Of a stretch of 64,000 nucleotides of DNA, positions 52,925 through 61,818 are shown one piece after another. The stretch covers positions 62,001-126,000 of the forward strand of contig NZ_AQYG01000045.1 of the NCBI RefSeq assembly GCF_000380485.1, read 5' to 3'. Under the pieces are notes generated by a model. The model worked only from the letters and a program-made list of their open reading frames with translations. It made no database searches and was not told the origin of the DNA. This DNA comes from Jongsikchunia kroppenstedtii DSM 45133. Its GTDB lineage: Bacteria > Actinomycetota > Actinomycetes > Mycobacteriales > Mycobacteriaceae. Within the stretch, counting starts at the first letter, position 1; every line of letters begins with the position of its first letter. A program made the position numbers and the translations under genes.

Positions 52925-53175
52925 GAAGGCGCGCCCGACGCGGTGGCCGAGCCGTCGTATTCCAATACAACCGGGCGGCATGGGCGGTTACCCGCGCCCG
53001 CCAACTACCGCAACGCTTCAAACAACTCGAAGCCGACGTGCAGCAGAATCGTCGGCTGCAGCAGCGGGTCGCCGAGCTGACGGATGTCGTCGCGGAGGTG
53101 CTGGTGCCGGCCGCCGACCGGGACGACGATCGCATTCGGTCCGTGCTGGCGAGGTACAACCAGACGTCGTTCTGA
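52894..53175 (+). CDS. Small coiled-coil protein (DUF6752-like)
   Basis: The 93-residue protein overlaps the LicD-methyltransferase end by 31 bp and has AGGAGG about 10 nt before its ATG. It is nearly all helix, with RFKQLEADVQQNRRLQQRVAELTDVVAEVLVPAADRDDDRI, a heptad-rich segment that I associate with DUF6752, found beside glycosyltransferase genes. The basic N terminus may bind membrane or nucleic acid. Tight coupling suggests a partner of the LicD fusion. Confidence 0.68.
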   Translation: MSVDSNVETLRRRARRGGRAVVFQYNRAAWAVTRARQLPQRFKQLEADVQQNRRLQQRVAELTDVVAEVLVPAADRDDDRIRSVLARYNQTSF

Positions 53176-53279
53176 CCCGACCCGCCGCCACACGCCGTCC
53201 GCGGCCAGATTTCAGGCGTATCGGCATGCATCGCCCGCCGCCTACGTTGGAGAGAGCAGTCAACGATGGAGGAGGAGCG

Positions 53280-54497
53280 ATGAGCGAGACACCGTCGAGT
53301 GTGGTGATCGTGGGTGCCGGACTGGCTGGCGCGAAGACGGCCGAGGCATTGCGGAAAGCCGACTACACCGGCCCGATAACGCTGATCGGCAGCGAATCGG
53401 ACCTTCCTTACGAGCGGCCGCCGCTGTCGAAGAGCTATCTGCAGGGGAAGTCGCCGTTCGATGATGCGCTGACCCACCCCGAGGGCTGGTACGCCGACAA
53501 CAATGTTCAGCTGCGGCTGTCGTCCGAGGTCAGCGCGCTGCACCCCGATACCGCCGAGGTCGAGCTGGCCGACGGAACTCGCGAGGGCTACGGCGCACTG
53601 GTGCTGGCGACCGGCTCGGAACCCGTGCGACTACCGATCCCGGGCATCGAGCGGGCGCTCACCCTGCGCACGCATGCCGACGCGGACGCCATCCGCGCCA
53701 CCTTCGGCTCGGGTCGGCGATTGGTGATCATCGGCGGCGGCTGGATCGGGCTGGAAGTCGCGGCAGCGGCCCGCGAGCTGGACACCGCCGTCACGGTTCT
53801 GGAGTCCGCGAAGCAGCCACTGCTGCACGTGGTCGGTCCTGACATCGCGCCCGTCTTCGCCGACCTGCACCGCGCGCACGGCGTCGACCTGCGGCTCGGC
53901 GCACAGGTCAGCACCATCGAGGAGGACGGCGTGCGGCTGGCCGACGGCGAGTTGATTCCGGCCGATGCAGTAGTCGTCGGCGTCGGCGCGCGGCCCCGTA
54001 TAGATCTGGCCCGCGATGCCGGACTCGCGGTCGACGGCGGCGTGCTCGTCGACGCGCAGCTGCGCACGTCCGATCCGGCGATCTACGCGGTCGGCGACAT
54101 CGCCGACGAGGAGCACTCGATCCTGGGTCGGCGGATCCGGGTCGAGCACTGGGCCACGGCGCTGAACCAGCCGGCCACCGCGGCCGCGGCACTACTCGGC
54201 GGTCCCGATACCTATGACCGTCTCCCCTACTTCTTCAGTGACCAGTACGACCTGGGCTTGGAGTATGTCGGCGATGTCCCGAAGGACGCGGACGCCCGGG
54301 TCGTCGTCCGCGGTGATCTTGCCGGGCGGGAGTTCGTGGCGTTCTGGCTCGATCCGGGCGACCGACTGCTCGCCGCCATGAACGTGAACGTGTGGGATGT
54401 CCCCGACGAGGTGAAGCCGCTCATCGCGGCCGGCACACCGGTGAATCCGGATCGGCTCACCGATCCCTCCGTGCCGTACTCGGCTCTCGGCGGCTGA
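53280..54497 (+). CDS. Ferredoxin reductase-type FAD/NAD(P) oxidoreductase
   Basis: The 405-residue flavoprotein has VVIVGAGLAGAKTAEALR (FAD, ~8), DLPYERPPLSKSYL, VIIGGGWIGLEVAAAARE (NADH, ~150) and TSDPAIYAVGDIADEE (FAD, ~265), followed by a reductase C-terminal domain. It passes electrons from NAD(P)H to a [2Fe-2S] ferredoxin for a Rieske oxygenase or P450. No ferredoxin or oxygenase is adjacent, so its partner is elsewhere. GGAGGAGG precedes the ATG at 53280. Confidence 0.92.
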   Translation: MSETPSSVVIVGAGLAGAKTAEALRKADYTGPITLIGSESDLPYERPPLSKSYLQGKSPFDDALTHPEGWYADNNVQLRLSSEVSALHPDTAEVELADGTREGYGALVLATGSEPVRLPIPGIERALTLRTHADADAIRATFGSGRRLVIIGGGWIGLEVAAAARELDTAVTVLESAKQPLLHVVGPDIAPVFADLHRAHGVDLRLGAQVSTIEEDGVRLADGELIPADAVVVGVGARPRIDLARDAGLAVDGGVLVDAQLRTSDPAIYAVGDIADEEHSILGRRIRVEHWATALNQPATAAAALLGGPDTYDRLPYFFSDQYDLGLEYVGDVPKDADARVVVRGDLAGREFVAFWLDPGDRLLAAMNVNVWDVPDEVKPLIAAGTPVNPDRLTDPSVPYSALGG

Positions 54498-54580
54498 TCG
54501 TGCGCTGCACGGTACGCACACCCGGGGAATAGTTCACCTCGAAACCGACTTGCTGCAGGCAAGGCGGAAGAGGTGACGAG

Positions 54581-55324
54581 ATGGCGGCAGACGCCCGGGT
54601 GCGAGTGATTCGGAACGGGGAGCGCAGCTTCTGGAACAACGAGTGGCTCCAGTCGCGGCAGTCGTTTCCCGCGACCGGCAACTTCGATCTCGCCGCGAAT
54701 GCTCACGGCCTGCTGATGGTGCACAACGAGGACATCGTCGATCCCGGCGAGGGTTTCGACACGCATCAGCATATCGATACCGAGATCATCACCTGGGTAC
54801 TCGAAGGCAGTGTGGTGCACCAGGATTCGGCGGGCAACTCGGGAATCATCCATCCCGGTCTGGCCCAGCGGATGAGTGCCGGCACCGGCATCATGCATTC
54901 GGAGAAGAACGGCGCCGGCCGCTACGAGAAGCCGGCGCTGCATGTCGTGCAGATGTGGTTGCCGCCGGACGAACCGGGGATCACGCCGTCGTATCAGGAG
55001 ATGGATATCGCCGACGAGCTGGCGCGCGACACTCTCGTCACCGTCGCATCGGGCATGCGCCGCCATCGCGACGAGACGGCGATCACCCTCCACAACCGCT
55101 ACGCGGCGCTACACGTCGCGCGACTCGAGACCGGTTCGGCGGTCACCAATCCGGACGCTCCGTTCGGGCACGTGTTCGTGGCGCGCGGACGCGTCGACTT
55201 CGAGTCGGCCGGAACGCTGGAGCAGGGCGACGCGGTGCGGCTGACCGATACCGGCGGCCAATCGATCACCGCGATCGAGCCGAGCGAGGTTCTGATCTGG
55301 GAGATGCACGCGAGCTTCGCCTGA
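54581..55324 (+). CDS. Pirin-family protein (second copy)
   Basis: The 247-residue bicupin has metal ligands in HQHIDTEIITWVLEG and GIMHSEKNG, and shares overall layout with the YhaK-type pirins rather than the longer copy at 6447-7424. FRGG-like loops are absent. GAAGAGGTG precedes the ATG. Likely a cytoplasmic, iron-binding redox protein; no specific partner is visible. Confidence 0.87.
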   Translation: MAADARVRVIRNGERSFWNNEWLQSRQSFPATGNFDLAANAHGLLMVHNEDIVDPGEGFDTHQHIDTEIITWVLEGSVVHQDSAGNSGIIHPGLAQRMSAGTGIMHSEKNGAGRYEKPALHVVQMWLPPDEPGITPSYQEMDIADELARDTLVTVASGMRRHRDETAITLHNRYAALHVARLETGSAVTNPDAPFGHVFVARGRVDFESAGTLEQGDAVRLTDTGGQSITAIEPSEVLIWEMHASFA

Positions 55325-55328
55325 GCCC

Positions 55329-56006
55329 CTAGGTCGTCGGTGTGGCCAGCAGCGCGACCACCTCGTCGTCGCTGACCTGGTCGAAGTGCTCGAACGACGC
55401 CCCGACCGCGATGAACGGCTCCGGCATGGACGCGCACACCAGGTCATCGACCAAGCGCGTGAACTCCCGACAGGTCGACGCCGGTGCGGCCGGCACCGCG
55501 ACCACGATCCGTGCCGGCTCGGACTCGCGCAGCGCGAGCACCGCCGCACGCATGCTGGCACCCGTCGCCATGCCGTCGTCGACCAGAATCACGGTCTTGC
55601 CCGCGGCATCCAGCGGTGGCCGGTCGCCGCGGTACTCCTTCTCGCGACGGCGCAGCTCGCGGCCCTCTCGCTCAGCGATCCGGCGCAGTTCCTCGGATGT
55701 CAGCCCCAACTGCCGAACCGCGTCGTCGTTGAGCACCATCCGACCGCCGCCGGCCAGCGCACCGACAGCGTATTCCTCGTGGCCCGGCGCCCCCAGTTTG
55801 CGCACGATATAAGCGTCGAGCGGGGCATGCAGCACGGCGGCGACCTCGAAGCCGACCGGCACGCCGCCGCGAGCCAGGCCGAGCACGAGGACATCGTCGA
55901 CACCGCGGTAGTCGGCCAACAGATCGGCCAGCACCCGGCCGGCCGCACACCGGTCGCGAAACGGTCTATTCGGTTGCAGCCCTGCTGTCCTGGCGTCGAC
56001 CATCAC
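55329..56006 (-). CDS. Phosphoribosyltransferase-family protein
   Basis: The 225-residue protein has the PRPP-binding motif [14 protein letters not shown] (~130) and [18 protein letters not shown] near the N terminus, the form used by stand-alone PRTase proteins often linked to hydrolase or dienelactone genes. Its acceptor is unknown and it may act on nucleotide-like or xenobiotic substrates. GAGGAGACGTG precedes the ATG. Convergent with the pirin gene (4 bp gap). Confidence 0.87.
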   Translation of the reverse strand: MMVDARTAGLQPNRPFRDRCAAGRVLADLLADYRGVDDVLVLGLARGGVPVGFEVAAVLHAPLDAYIVRKLGAPGHEEYAVGALAGGGRMVLNDDAVRQLGLTSEELRRIAEREGRELRRREKEYRGDRPPLDAAGKTVILVDDGMATGASMRAAVLALRESEPARIVVAVPAAPASTCREFTRLVDDLVCASMPEPFIAVGASFEHFDQVSDDEVVALLATPTT

Positions 56007-56027
56007 GTCTCCTCGTATCCAGGGTAC

Positions 56028-57074
56028 TCACGGCCGACGTCCCGCGACCGCGTTCGCCAACAGTCCCGCCAGTCCCTCGGCCGTGACTACCGCCGGATTC
56101 GGATACTGCTTGTTCAGAGCGATCTCCACCGCCCGCGGGATGTCGGCATCGGTGAATCCCAACGATGCCAACGATGTCGGCCCGCGATGGGCCACGACAA
56201 GATCGAAGACGCCCGCCGGCGCATCGACCACGCCCAGCGCATCGGCGATCGCCGCCATCGCGTCCGAAGCCGCAGTGGCGTTGTAGCGCATCGCCTGTGG
56301 GAGCATGACTGCGTGAGTCTGTGCATGCGGCAGACCGAAGCTTCCGCCGAGTGTGTGACACAGCTTGTGATGCAATCCCATTCCGACCGAGGCCAGACAG
56401 GTGCCGGCGAGCCAGGCCCCAGCCAACAAGTCTGCCCGGCCCTCGGCGTCGAACGAATCCTCGTGCACCGCAGCGAGTCCCTGCCCAATCCGGGCGACCG
56501 ACTCGATGGCCAGCGCGCTGGTCGCCGGGTTCGCATCGGCCGCGTATAGCGCCTCCACCGCATGTGCGAGCGCATTGATCGAACTCACCAGCGTCAGCTC
56601 GGCGGGCAGCCCCAGCGTGAGATCCACGTCGTAGATGACCGTTTCTGGCAGGATCTCCGCACCCGACCGGGTCGTCTTGATGCCATTCGCCGTCTCGCCC
56701 AGCACTGGTGTGACCTCGGATCCGGCGTAGGTCGTCGGCACGATGATCTGCGCGTAATCAGCCCGCGCGGCAAGAGCTTTCGCGAGACCGGTGGTGCTGC
56801 CGCCGCCGATCGCGACGACGCAGTCGACGTCGGCGGTGCGTGCCGACCGCAGCGCCTGCTCGGTTACCTCGACCGGGGTATGCATCGCCGCGTCGGCGAA
56901 TCGAGCCACGATCAGGTCGCCGAGCGCGCGGTCCCCCACTGGCAGGTGTCGACTACTTGCGATCAACAACACCCGCCGCCCACCGAGCCGCGCCACCTCG
57001 TCCTGCAGGGAAGCCACTGTGCCGCTGCCGAATACGATCCGCGACTGGTAGGTGGTGCAGATGAACGGTTCCAT
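56028..57074 (-). CDS. Maleylacetate reductase
   Basis: This 348-residue iron-type alcohol dehydrogenase family enzyme reduces maleylacetate to 3-oxoadipate in hydroxyquinol or chlorocatechol pathways. The NAD motif GGGSTTGLAKALA (~90), PTTYAGSEVTPVLG (~112) and metal/His pattern HHKLCHTLGGSFGLPHAQTHAVMLP (~238-262) match the family, which keeps the active-site His but often lacks bound iron. It is preceded by a VOC gene 13 bp upstream in the same direction, forming a compact two-gene unit. Confidence 0.9.
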   Translation of the reverse strand: MEPFICTTYQSRIVFGSGTVASLQDEVARLGGRRVLLIASSRHLPVGDRALGDLIVARFADAAMHTPVEVTEQALRSARTADVDCVVAIGGGSTTGLAKALAARADYAQIIVPTTYAGSEVTPVLGETANGIKTTRSGAEILPETVIYDVDLTLGLPAELTLVSSINALAHAVEALYAADANPATSALAIESVARIGQGLAAVHEDSFDAEGRADLLAGAWLAGTCLASVGMGLHHKLCHTLGGSFGLPHAQTHAVMLPQAMRYNATAASDAMAAIADALGVVDAPAGVFDLVVAHRGPTSLASLGFTDADIPRAVEIALNKQYPNPAVVTAEGLAGLLANAVAGRRP

Positions 57075-57087
57075 CAGGCGCAGCGGG

Positions 57088-57597
57088 TCACAGAACCTTC
57101 GATCCGTACATCTCCCCGAGCGGATCCGCGATCAGCTCGATACGTGCGCCGTCCGGATCGCGGAAATACAGCGACACCTCGCTGTGCTCGGCCAGCTCGA
57201 CATTCGCCGCGATCAGTTTGTCGCGCAAACGTTCCCAGCGCGCGGGCTCGACACTGATCGCGACATGGTGCAACCCGCCGAGCACCTCTTGATAGGGGCC
57301 GACGTCAAGACCGGGGAAATCGAAGAATGCCAGCAGGTTGCCGTTGCCGATGTCGAAGAAGAAATGCGAGGACCCGGGGTAGTCACGGTTCTCGATGAGT
57401 TCGGTCAGCGGAAACTCGAGAATCCCCTGATAGAAGCGGACGGTCGCCTCGACGTCGCTGCTGACGAGCGCGGTGTGATGCAATCCGCGGGCCGACGATG
57501 CCGGCCGGGTCTCGGTGGGTTCGAGGTACTGCTCGCGCAGCGCATCGCGCTGGACGGCGAACTTCTGCGAGCGCTGCTGCTCTTCGGCGGTGGTCAT
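57088..57597 (-). CDS. VOC-superfamily protein cotranscribed with maleylacetate reductase
   Basis: The 169-residue glyoxalase-fold protein has GLHHTALVSSDVEATVRFYQGILEFPL and GLHHVAISVEPARWERLRDKL, ending YFRDPDGARIELI with the metal-ligand Glu; His residues in each half complete the site. GAGGAGG is 6 nt before the ATG at 57597. Tight linkage to maleylacetate reductase suggests a ring-cleavage or isomerase step in aromatic catabolism, although an assignment as dioxygenase is not proven. Confidence 0.82.
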   Translation of the reverse strand: MTTAEEQQRSQKFAVQRDALREQYLEPTETRPASSARGLHHTALVSSDVEATVRFYQGILEFPLTELIENRDYPGSSHFFFDIGNGNLLAFFDFPGLDVGPYQEVLGGLHHVAISVEPARWERLRDKLIAANVELAEHSEVSLYFRDPDGARIELIADPLGEMYGSKVL

Positions 57598-57695
57598 CAC
57601 GGTCCTCCTCGCGACGGTGTCGGGGCGGGCTCCGACGGCTGGGTTCGATCGCAACTACCTGTAGATTACGAGCAGCCGAGCGAGTAAGGAATCGA

Positions 57696-58169
57696 ATGCG
57701 CCCGTACCTCGACAAGGCCGCCCCGGCGGTGTGGTCTGCCGCCCAGAAGTATTCGGCCTCGGTGACGGAGTTCGCCGCCGCCCAAGGCATCGACCACACC
57801 GAGGCCGAGTTGATGAAGGTCCGGGCGTCACAACTGAACGGCTGCGCGTTCTGCCTCGATCTGCATTCGCGGGATGCGCGCAAATACGGTGTGCCGCAGC
57901 AGAAACTGGACGTGCTGGGCGGCTGGCGCGAGGCCGACATCTACACCGAGCGTGAATGCGCGGTGCTGTCCATCGCCGAGGCCGCGACACGGCTGCCCCT
58001 GACCGAGGACGCGGTGGCGGATCTCGAGGCGGCGCGGAATGTGCTCGGCGAGGACGGCTTTGCCGCCGCGGAATGGATCGCCGTCACCATCAACACCTTC
58101 AACCGGATCTCGATTCTCAGCCGGCATCCGATCCGTGCGCGCGGCGCCGACGGACACATCCTGTACTGA
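57696..58169 (+). CDS. AhpD/carboxymuconolactone decarboxylase-family protein
   Basis: The 157-residue helical protein has the AhpD-like site KVRASQLNGCAFCLDLHSRDARK, with the CxxC pair and downstream His of the peroxidase-related CMD group. Such proteins act as thiol-dependent hydroperoxidases or, without the Cys pair, as lactone decarboxylases; the CAFC motif favours the first. AAGGA is 6 nt before the ATG. Divergent from the VOC/maleylacetate reductase operon across 98 bp. Confidence 0.9.
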   Translation: MRPYLDKAAPAVWSAAQKYSASVTEFAAAQGIDHTEAELMKVRASQLNGCAFCLDLHSRDARKYGVPQQKLDVLGGWREADIYTERECAVLSIAEAATRLPLTEDAVADLEAARNVLGEDGFAAAEWIAVTINTFNRISILSRHPIRARGADGHILY

Positions 58170-58195
58170 CCGCTGTCGATCCGCGGCGGCCGGGA

Positions 58196-59782
58196 TCAGC
58201 GCTGCGGTCGAAACGAGTCCGCGGTGGCCGCCGACCAGTCCCCTAGCCAGGTCTGCGGCGCCTGCGCGAGCAGCTCTCCCGGTGAAAGCCATTCATACAG
58301 TTCGGCATACGACCGCTGCTCGGTCGACGTCACCCGGCGGCGCAGCAGATGCGGCGTCAGCTCGGCCGGGTCGTCGATCCCCATCGACGCCATGATCTGC
58401 GCGGCCTGCGCCACGGTCGCCGCCTGATATCGGTACGCCCGCGTCGTCTTGTCGTCGACATCGAGCGCCCGGGCGCGCCGATTGTCCTGCGTGGCCACGC
58501 CGACCGGGCATTTGTTGGTGTGGCAGCGCTGTGCCTGGATGCAGCCGACGGCCATCATCATGGCTCGCGCCGCATTGGTGTAGTCGGCGCCCTGGATGAG
58601 GCGTTTGACGATGTCGTTGCCGGCCGCGACCTTGCCGCTGGCACCGACCTTGATGCGATCCCGCAGGCCGGTCCCGACCAGGGCGTTGTGCACCGTCATC
58701 AGGCCATCGGTCAGCGGCAGACCCACGTGATCCTCGTATTCCAATGGGGCGGCGGCGGTTCCGCCTTCGGCGCCGTCGACGACGATGAAATCCGGCGTGA
58801 TGTTCTCCGCGACCATCGCCTTGCAGATGGCCAGGACGTCGACGCGGCTGCCGACGCAGAGCTTGAACCCGATCGGCTTGCCGCCGGACAACTCGCGCAG
58901 GCGGGCCACGAACTCGACGAGTTCGCGCGGCGTCGAGAACGCCGAATGCGCAGCAGGGCTGACGCATTTCTCGCCGACCGGAACACCGCGATATTCGGCT
59001 ATCTCGCGACTGACCTTCGCCGCCGGCAGCACCCCGCCGATGCCGGGCTTCGCGCCCTGGCTCAGCTTGATGTTGATCAGCTTGACGCTCTCATGAGATG
59101 CCTTGTCCGCAAATATGTCCGGATCGAAATGCCCGTCGGCGGTCCGGGTGCCGAAGTAGCCGGAACCGATCTCCCACACCAGATCGCCGCCACCCGACAG
59201 GTGGTAGGGCGTCAGCCCGCCTTCGCCGGTGTCATGCGCGAATCCGCCGCGGGCGGCTGCGCCGTTCAATGCGCGGATCGCGTTGGCGGACAATGCCCCG
59301 AAACTCATCGAGGACACATTGAGCAGCGACATGGAGTGCGGCCGGGAGCAGTCCGGCCCGCCGACCAGCACCCGCGGCGGCTCGGCGGGTTCGGGCACCG
59401 GCGCGGTCGAATGCACCAGATACTCATAGCCGACCTCTTCGATGTCGCGTTCGGTGCCGAAGGACAGCTCGCCGTGAATTCCCTTGGCGCGCTCGTAGAT
59501 GACGGTGCGCACGTCGCGGTCGTAGGGGCGGCCGTCGAAGTTGCGTTCGATGAAGTACTGCTGCAGTTCGGGCCGGATCGATTCGAGCAAAAACCGCATA
59601 TGGCCCAGGATCGGATAGTTCCGCAGCACCGAATGTCGGCGTTGCAGAATGTCATAGAGCCCGAGGAGCAGCAGAGCCGCCAGGATCGCGACCACCAGCC
59701 ACCATGCCCACGACCCGACGATCGCGGCAAATGCCCCCAGCAGCAGCGCAACTCCGACGGCTCCGACCACGAAGAAACTCAT
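58196..59782 (-). CDS. Glutamate synthase-like FMN/Fe-S protein with N-terminal membrane segments
   Basis: The 528-residue protein starts with two membrane segments (residues ~2-22 and ~26-46) followed by a GltS central/FMN barrel: HDTGEGGLTPYHLSGGGDLVWEIGSGYFG, INIKLSQGAKPGIGGVLP, DGAEGGTAAAPLEYEDHVGLPL and the 3Fe-4S motif CIQAQRCHTNKCPVGVAT. It lacks the glutaminase and GXGXG C-terminal domains of true GltB, so it is the stand-alone 'FMN-binding glutamate synthase family', role unknown. TAGCGT is 7 nt before the ATG (leaderless). Confidence 0.9.
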   Translation of the reverse strand: MSFFVVGAVGVALLLGAFAAIVGSWAWWLVVAILAALLLLGLYDILQRRHSVLRNYPILGHMRFLLESIRPELQQYFIERNFDGRPYDRDVRTVIYERAKGIHGELSFGTERDIEEVGYEYLVHSTAPVPEPAEPPRVLVGGPDCSRPHSMSLLNVSSMSFGALSANAIRALNGAAARGGFAHDTGEGGLTPYHLSGGGDLVWEIGSGYFGTRTADGHFDPDIFADKASHESVKLINIKLSQGAKPGIGGVLPAAKVSREIAEYRGVPVGEKCVSPAAHSAFSTPRELVEFVARLRELSGGKPIGFKLCVGSRVDVLAICKAMVAENITPDFIVVDGAEGGTAAAPLEYEDHVGLPLTDGLMTVHNALVGTGLRDRIKVGASGKVAAGNDIVKRLIQGADYTNAARAMMMAVGCIQAQRCHTNKCPVGVATQDNRRARALDVDDKTTRAYRYQAATVAQAAQIMASMGIDDPAELTPHLLRRRVTSTEQRSYAELYEWLSPGELLAQAPQTWLGDWSAATADSFRPQR

Positions 59783-59963
59783 GTCCGCGACGCTACTCCC
59801 ACCGAACGGCCCCAACGCTCGAATCGGTGGCCCGCGGGCCTACGAACGCTCCCGCTGGGTGGTCCGTTTCGCTCGACCCGAAAATTCTGCGTTGTACGGT
59901 CGGCACCGGAGCAGCCGGCCACCCGGGCCGGCGCCGGATCGCTGCGAAAGCAGGAGGTACACA

Positions 59964-60800
59964 ATGGACGACTTCGCCGGCCGCGTCGCACTGATCACCG
60001 GTGGCGCGCGGGGCCAAGGACGCACCCACGCGCTCGCGCTGGCGGAACGCGGCGCCGACATCGTGATCTGCGACCGGTGCGCCGACAGTCCGTCGGTGCC
60101 GTATCCGCTTGCCACGCCTGAAGATCTGGCCGAGACCGAGCGTCTGGTCACCGAGCGCGGGCGCCGGTGCATCGCGGTGCAGGCCAACACGGCCGATCAC
60201 GCCGCGATGGTCGATCTGGTCGCCCGCGCGAATGCCGAGCTGGGCTCGGTCGACATCGCGATCGCCAATGCCGGAGTCTCGGTGGCCGACAGCGTGGTGC
60301 AGATGTCGCCGGAGGTCTGGAACGAGGTGATCGCGAGCAACCTGACGGGCGTCTTCAACACGCTCTCGGCGGTGTCGCCGGGCATGGCCGAACGCGGCCA
60401 CGGGCGCATCGTCACGGTCAGCTCGATGATGGGCCGCGGTGCCAACCCCGGCCTGACCGCCTACAGCGCGTCGAAATGGGGCGTCATCGGCATGACCAAG
60501 AGCGCGGCCCTCGATCTGGCCGGCTCCGGCGTCACCGTCAATGCCGTTGCACCGGGCAATGTTTCGACGGCGATGGTGCACAACGACGCGCTCTACGCGA
60601 TCATGCGGCCCGACCTCGATCACCCGACCCGCGAGGATGTCGCACCGATCTTCACCATGCTGCACGGGCAACCGGTGCCCTTCCTGGAGCCCGAGGAGAT
60701 CACCCACGCGGTGCTGTTCCTGCTGGCCGACGCGAGCGCACACATCACCGGTACCGTCATCCCCGTCGATGCCGGGGCGGCGGCCCGCGTCAGCGCCTGA
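59964..60800 (+). CDS. Mycofactocin-coupled SDR
   Basis: The 278-residue SDR carries the mycofactocin-associated signature: TGGARGQGRTHAL in place of GxxxGxG, an insert after the second strand (CDRCADSPSVPYPLATPEDLAETERLV), NAGVS and YSASK, and a C-terminal EPEEITHAVLFLLADAS. These enzymes keep their NAD bound and pass electrons to mycofactocin, usually to oxidise alcohols or carveol-like substrates. AGGAGG precedes the ATG. The mycofactocin biosynthetic genes are not in this window. Confidence 0.9.
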   Translation: MDDFAGRVALITGGARGQGRTHALALAERGADIVICDRCADSPSVPYPLATPEDLAETERLVTERGRRCIAVQANTADHAAMVDLVARANAELGSVDIAIANAGVSVADSVVQMSPEVWNEVIASNLTGVFNTLSAVSPGMAERGHGRIVTVSSMMGRGANPGLTAYSASKWGVIGMTKSAALDLAGSGVTVNAVAPGNVSTAMVHNDALYAIMRPDLDHPTREDVAPIFTMLHGQPVPFLEPEEITHAVLFLLADASAHITGTVIPVDAGAAARVSA

Positions 60801-60921
60801 GCCGCCGTTCCGGTCAGTGGAAGTGATCTGACGGACCCGCGGTCGCGGACGGTTAACGTCGGCACAATTGGGCGTACTTCGTCCTGTCGGTCTGCGGAGC
60901 CGTGAGCATCGGAGGTGAGCG

Positions 60922-61818
60922 ATGAGAGTGGGAGTCGACGTGTTCGGCGTCGAGGACCTGTTCGACGGAGACTTCCGCAAGGTGCTCGACTTCGCGGCCG
61001 ACGCCGACCGGCACGGCGTCGACCTGATCACCACGTCGGATCATCTCGGCTTTTCGCAGCAGGCGCATGCCGACCGGGTCCGCGACCACGGCTTCCCGTT
61101 CGCCCTGGAACGCCCATGGCCCGAACCGATGTGCATGCTGTCGGCGATGGCCGCCGTGACGACCCGGGTCGAGCTGGGCGTGTACGTGCTGGTGGCGCCG
61201 CTGCGTCCGGCGCTGCTGCTGGCCAAGCAGATCGCCACCCTCGACGTGCTGTCCGGCGGGCGCGCCCACATCGGCATGGGCGTGGGCTGGCAGGAAGCGG
61301 AGTTCGCCGCGGCCGGCGTTCCGTTCGAGCGGCGGTTCGGCCGGCTCGAGGATCAGGTGGCGGCCTGTCGCGAGCTATGGGGGCCGCCACCCGCCGCGCA
61401 TGCCGGCGCCGGGTTCGAGTTCACCGACTTCCACAGCCTGCCACGGCCCGTCCAGTCCCGGGTGCCGGTGATCTTCGGAATGGCGCCGTCGCAGCGCAAT
61501 TTCGAACGGATCGCCCGCGTCGGCGACGGCTGGACGGTCAACCCGGCCGACATGCCGCAGTTCGAGGAAGGGGTCGCGCTGCTGCGCCGGTGCTTCGAGG
61601 AGCACGACCGCGATCCTGACACCGCCGAGGTGCAGGTACTGCTGCCGTTGATCGAAGATCGTTCCGGGAACGTCGATTTCGACGCCATCATGGCCACTGC
61701 CCACGAATGGTCCGAACAGGGCGCCACCACACTGCTGGTCCGACCGTCGGTGCTGCGCGTCGGTGTCGACGACCTCGATGACTTCCTGGCCTGGACGATC
61801 GAGCTAAAGCAGACCTGA
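60922..61818 (+). CDS. F420-dependent LLM-class oxidoreductase (TIGR03619-like)
   Basis: The 298-residue luciferase-fold protein has ADRHGVDLITTSDHL, ATLDVLSGGRAHIGMGVGWQEAEFAAAGV and the typical RFGRLEDQVAACRELWGPP. It likely uses F420 or FMN; the actinobacterial TIGR03619 group is normally F420-linked. GGAGGTGAG precedes the ATG. Its last 15 bp overlap the convergent SnoaL-like gene. Confidence 0.87.
   Translation: MRVGVDVFGVEDLFDGDFRKVLDFAADADRHGVDLITTSDHLGFSQQAHADRVRDHGFPFALERPWPEPMCMLSAMAAVTTRVELGVYVLVAPLRPALLLAKQIATLDVLSGGRAHIGMGVGWQEAEFAAAGVPFERRFGRLEDQVAACRELWGPPPAAHAGAGFEFTDFHSLPRPVQSRVPVIFGMAPSQRNFERIARVGDGWTVNPADMPQFEEGVALLRRCFEEHDRDPDTAEVQVLLPLIEDRSGNVDFDAIMATAHEWSEQGATTLLVRPSVLRVGVDDLDDFLAWTIELKQT

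Noticed and set aside
58349-60121. 590-residue plus-strand frame opposite the glutamate-synthase-like gene
   Set aside because: No homology, biased composition, and it overlaps a gene with a clear Fe-S motif.
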